5,625 bases of DNA. Source: Pseudobdellovibrionaceae bacterium (GTDB taxonomy: Bacteria; Bdellovibrionota; Bdellovibrionia; Bdellovibrionales; JAMPXM01). Under the pieces are notes generated by a model that was given only the letters and a program-made list of their open reading frames with translations, made no database searches and was not told where the DNA came from. The translations under genes were made by a program, and so were the position numbers. The DNA is taken from NCBI GenBank assembly GCA_022843085.1, contig JALHOI010000228.1, positions 1-5,625 on the forward strand, written 5' to 3'. The number at the start of each line of letters is the position of its first letter. Position 1 is the first letter of the stretch. Below are positions 4,661-5,625 of the stretch, one piece after another.

Positions 4661-5625
4661 ATGCTTTTTAATATTCTCTTATTTATCACGCTTGCAGTTT
4701 CAGTCGAAGCCAAAGCCAAATCTTCTGCCAGCGAAATTCGGACCTACGACGACCTGACTCAATTGATCATTAAGAACTCGATTGTATCAATCGACGATTT
4801 GTTGACTCATCTGCCGCAAGACTACAAGAACGGGCACGCGCTCATCTACAGCACGCAAGCTCTCGGACGAAATCTTGTGTCGCCGCGTCGGCCACGCGTT
4901 TTGTTTTTTGGCAGTTCCGGTGATTTTATGATGACGGTAAATTCTCACCCAAGCGGGGGAAAGGCAAAGCCAGGGGATATCGAGAAGCTTGAGACGATCG
5001 AATTTGTCGGTGACAAGACTCTCTTGCGAGAGCTCGAGTTTGACGGTATGCACTCACCCCTATCAAAAACCGTCGAGGTGAATCCGGCAAGATGTCTGAC
5101 GTGTCACGGCGCTGATCCACGCGGTCTGTGGGACCCGTACAATATGTGGCCTGGTGTTTACGGTTCATTGTCGCGCGGGCGTGTTGATTTCATCGCGGTG
5201 AATTCGCAAGAGCACCGTTACTTTCAGGACTTTTTAAATGAGAAGATCACGAATCCTCGGTATTCGTTTATCCAGCATCAGTATCTGAACCTAAGCCAGG
5301 TCGATTCATCGAAGCTATTAATACCGTACGACCCGAATATGCAGGACGCGGTCGTCTTAAACGACGGAAATACGACCTTTCCAAACCAAATTCTAGGAAT
5401 GATCATCGGCGATCATAACCTGCGCCGGCTGGGACGAGTCTTGACAGCGGCCCCCGTACAGCGACGTTCGAAAATTCAGTATTTAGTTGAGGCCATTCGT
5501 CGCGACGAAGAGGCCTTTCTCGCACAAAGTGGATTTATCGACCTAAAACAAATGAAGTTCGAGTGTTCTGGTAATCTCGCCGACTTTTTTCCGCAGGCGA
5601 AATTTAGGTATACGAATTTTCCGGA
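4661..5625 (+). CDS. Secreted single-heme c-type cytochrome-like protein (3' end outside window)
   Basis: The frame is open from ATG 4661 to the right edge, giving 321 residues without a stop. MLFNILLFITLAVSVEA is a Sec signal peptide, cut near residue 17, so the protein is exported. CLTCH (residues 145-149) is a heme-c attachment motif, embedded in NPARCLTCHGADPRGLWDPY and a following WPGVYGS segment. I recall this CHGxDPRxxWdpYxxWPGxYG pattern from a group of uncharacterised exported proteins in proteobacteria. No second CXXCH is visible. A downstream segment, GDHNLRRLGRVLTAAPVQRRSKIQYLVEAI (residues about 249-278), is basic and helical and also looks family-specific. There is no recognised catalytic domain, so electron transfer or a heme-based sensing role are both open. 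The start is fixed by AGGGGGA five bases upstream. The gene diverges from the XRE operon across a palindrome. Heme attachment is well supported; the function is not known. Confidence 0.82.
   Translation, partial: MLFNILLFITLAVSVEAKAKSSASEIRTYDDLTQLIIKNSIVSIDDLLTHLPQDYKNGHALIYSTQALGRNLVSPRRPRVLFFGSSGDFMMTVNSHPSGGKAKPGDIEKLETIEFVGDKTLLRELEFDGMHSPLSKTVEVNPARCLTCHGADPRGLWDPYNMWPGVYGSLSRGRVDFIAVNSQEHRYFQDFLNEKITNPRYSFIQHQYLNLSQVDSSKLLIPYDPNMQDAVVLNDGNTTFPNQILGMIIGDHNLRRLGRVLTAAPVQRRSKIQYLVEAIRRDEEAFLAQSGFIDLKQMKFECSGNLADFFPQAKFRYTNFP

Noticed and set aside
4787..5168. Two minus-strand frames of 88 and 80 codons under the heme protein
   Set aside because: They are antisense to a frame with a signal peptide, heme motif and strong ribosome site, and show no features of their own.

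Overview
The window looks like a stretch of chromosome from a Gram-negative bacterium of moderate GC content. The best guess is a Bdellovibrionota/Oligoflexia-type or related free-living proteobacterium. This guess rests on the density of secreted proteins, a periplasmic PQQ dehydrogenase, a secreted CXXCH heme protein, and an XRE regulator with a long C-terminal domain of a type common in such genomes. No marker gene fixes the taxonomy. There is no transposase, integrase, CRISPR array or tRNA. All major genes look intact, except the last, which runs off the right edge.

Layout. (1) Positions 20-2098 (+) hold a secreted PQQ-dependent dehydrogenase of the quinoprotein glucose dehydrogenase type. 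No ATG, GTG or TTG fits its start, and the best start in the window is a CTG at 20 behind an AGGGGG ribosome binding site. (2) A perfect 10-bp hairpin (2121-2144) separates it from a convergent DUF1232/YkvA-like small membrane protein (2159-2512, -). (3) A 204-bp divergent intergenic region holds three 14-bp tandem repeats and two hairpins. (4) Positions 2717-3163 (+) encode a small secreted protein of unknown function, whose stop codon lies in a 23-bp imperfect tandem duplication. (5) A short convergent gap holds a stretch resembling the 3' end of RNase P RNA. (6) Three tightly packed minus-strand genes (4558 down to 3246) encode an XRE-type regulator, a VOC-fold protein, and a 66-aa putative lipoprotein or secreted peptide that overlaps the VOC gene. 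(7) After a 102-bp divergent promoter region with a perfect 16-bp palindrome, 4661 to the end (+) encodes a secreted protein with a single CLTCH heme-c motif. It is open to the edge of the window.

How the genes may work together. The clearest unit is the divergent pair: the regulator operon (XRE, VOC, small peptide) and the secreted heme protein share one promoter region with a candidate operator. The PQQ dehydrogenase and the heme protein are both periplasmic redox proteins, but they are far apart and not in one operon, so a functional link is only a possibility. I see no clear case of a wholly new system. The most unusual items are the inferred CTG start, the RNase P-like fragment, the overlapping small peptide gene and the uncharacterised heme-c family.
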